Assembly: GCA_017646785.1 (NCBI GenBank) | Contig: JAGCLX010000070.1 | Coordinates: 1 to 13,559 of the forward strand | Source of the DNA: Alistipes sp. | GTDB taxonomy: Bacteria; Bacteroidota; Bacteroidia; Bacteroidales; Rikenellaceae | Length of the DNA: 13,559 nt | Reading direction: 5' to 3' | Position numbers and translations under genes: made by a program | Part shown: one piece after another, positions 13,339 to 13,559 of the stretch | Position numbering within the stretch: position 1 is the stretch's first letter | Layout of the letters: every line of letters begins with the position of its first letter | Notes under the pieces: generated by a model | Told to the model about the DNA's origin: nothing | Databases searched by the model: none | What the model saw: only the letters and a program-made list of their open reading frames with translations

Positions 13339-13559
13339 TTAGTGGGACTGCGTTTGAATGTTAGATGAATAAAATGACAATAATTTGCTCTTGATTTCAT
13401 CTCTTACTCGGCGAAACTCGTTTATGTCGGTCGAGTGTGCAGGGTCATCAAAGCCAATGTGTAGTCGTTTGCCGACCTTGCCGACAAACATCGGGCAGGT
13501 TTCGTTTGCTCCGCCACAAACTGTTATCACATAGTCCCACTCGTCATTTAGTTATATTC
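13339..13559 (-). pseudogene. arsC: Arsenate reductase (ArsC, thioredoxin-type) C-terminal half, interrupted reading frame
   Basis: The frame ending at 13339 encodes [54 protein letters not shown]. This is the C-terminal half of the thioredoxin-coupled ArsC/low-molecular-weight tyrosine-phosphatase fold, with its VC-x6-C pair and IGFDDPA motif. These enzymes reduce arsenate to arsenite and need an N-terminal Cys-containing P-loop (CTGNSCRSQ type). In this frame a TAA stop lies at 13554-13552, eight codons before the conserved VITVC. The N-terminal half therefore cannot be continuous with it as written. Reading GAATAT and then CTAAATGAC (skipping two bases) would restore EYLNDEWDY, which points to a frameshift. 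The GTG at 13530 is unlikely to start a functional protein. Only a few bases of upstream sequence are in the window, so a sequencing error cannot be excluded. Confidence 0.6.

Overview
The window looks like a chromosomal segment of a Bacteroidales bacterium. Supporting signs are TAnnTTTG-type -7 promoter boxes, genes without Shine-Dalgarno leaders, a 63-residue bacteroidete-type ribosomal protein S21, a DUF4831 protein and a DUF2400/TIGR02757 protein. The general style (moderate GC, heavy use of gag/cgc/ctc codons) would suit a Rikenellaceae/Alistipes-like genome, but genus is a guess. The gene content is mostly housekeeping; I see no insertion sequence, CRISPR array, rRNA, tRNA or defence system.

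Layout. (1) Bases 2-1510, plus strand: the 3' end of a UbiD-family decarboxylase gene, then a membrane-anchored protein with four ComEA-like helix-hairpin-helix repeats. (2) 1511-2259: rpsU with a repeat-containing leader, its own terminator, then a gene-free stretch with a 9-bp tandem repeat in two inverted arms and a bidirectional terminator. (3) 2260-3951, minus: a long-chain acyl-CoA synthetase, divergent from queG (4065-4976, plus). (4) 5013-10579, minus: a compact run of eight genes in transcription order: short YbbR-like membrane protein, coaE, folP, lolD-like ABC ATPase, DUF2400, trmN6-like tRNA methyltransferase, DUF4831 secreted protein, AlkD-like HEAT-repeat protein. The first six are tightly packed (small gaps or overlaps of up to 38 nt). 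The last two have their own well-formed promoter, whose -33 box lies on the trmN6 stop codon. (5) 10759-12822, minus: htpG (Hsp90), with a terminator behind it and a striking upstream region (four TGACA words spaced 30, 20 and 11 bp, plus a sigma-54-like match). (6) 12823-13338: 516 bases with no convincing gene. It holds the htpG control region, a strong minus-strand intrinsic terminator and a -7-like box 280 bp upstream of it, which together suggest a small untranslated transcript. (7) 13339-13559, minus: the C-terminal half of a thioredoxin-coupled arsenate reductase (ArsC/low-molecular-weight phosphatase fold), interrupted by an in-frame stop near the window edge.

How the genes fit together. 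The central run combines cofactor synthesis (CoaE makes CoA, FolP makes dihydropteroate), envelope functions (YbbR-like protein, LolD-like ATPase, DUF4831) and tRNA modification (TrmN6; queG is convergent next door). They share expression rather than a pathway. The best candidates for something undescribed are the ORF-poor transcript between htpG and the broken arsC, the phased motif array upstream of htpG, and the inverted 9-bp repeat array after rpsU. All are offered as hypotheses from sequence alone.
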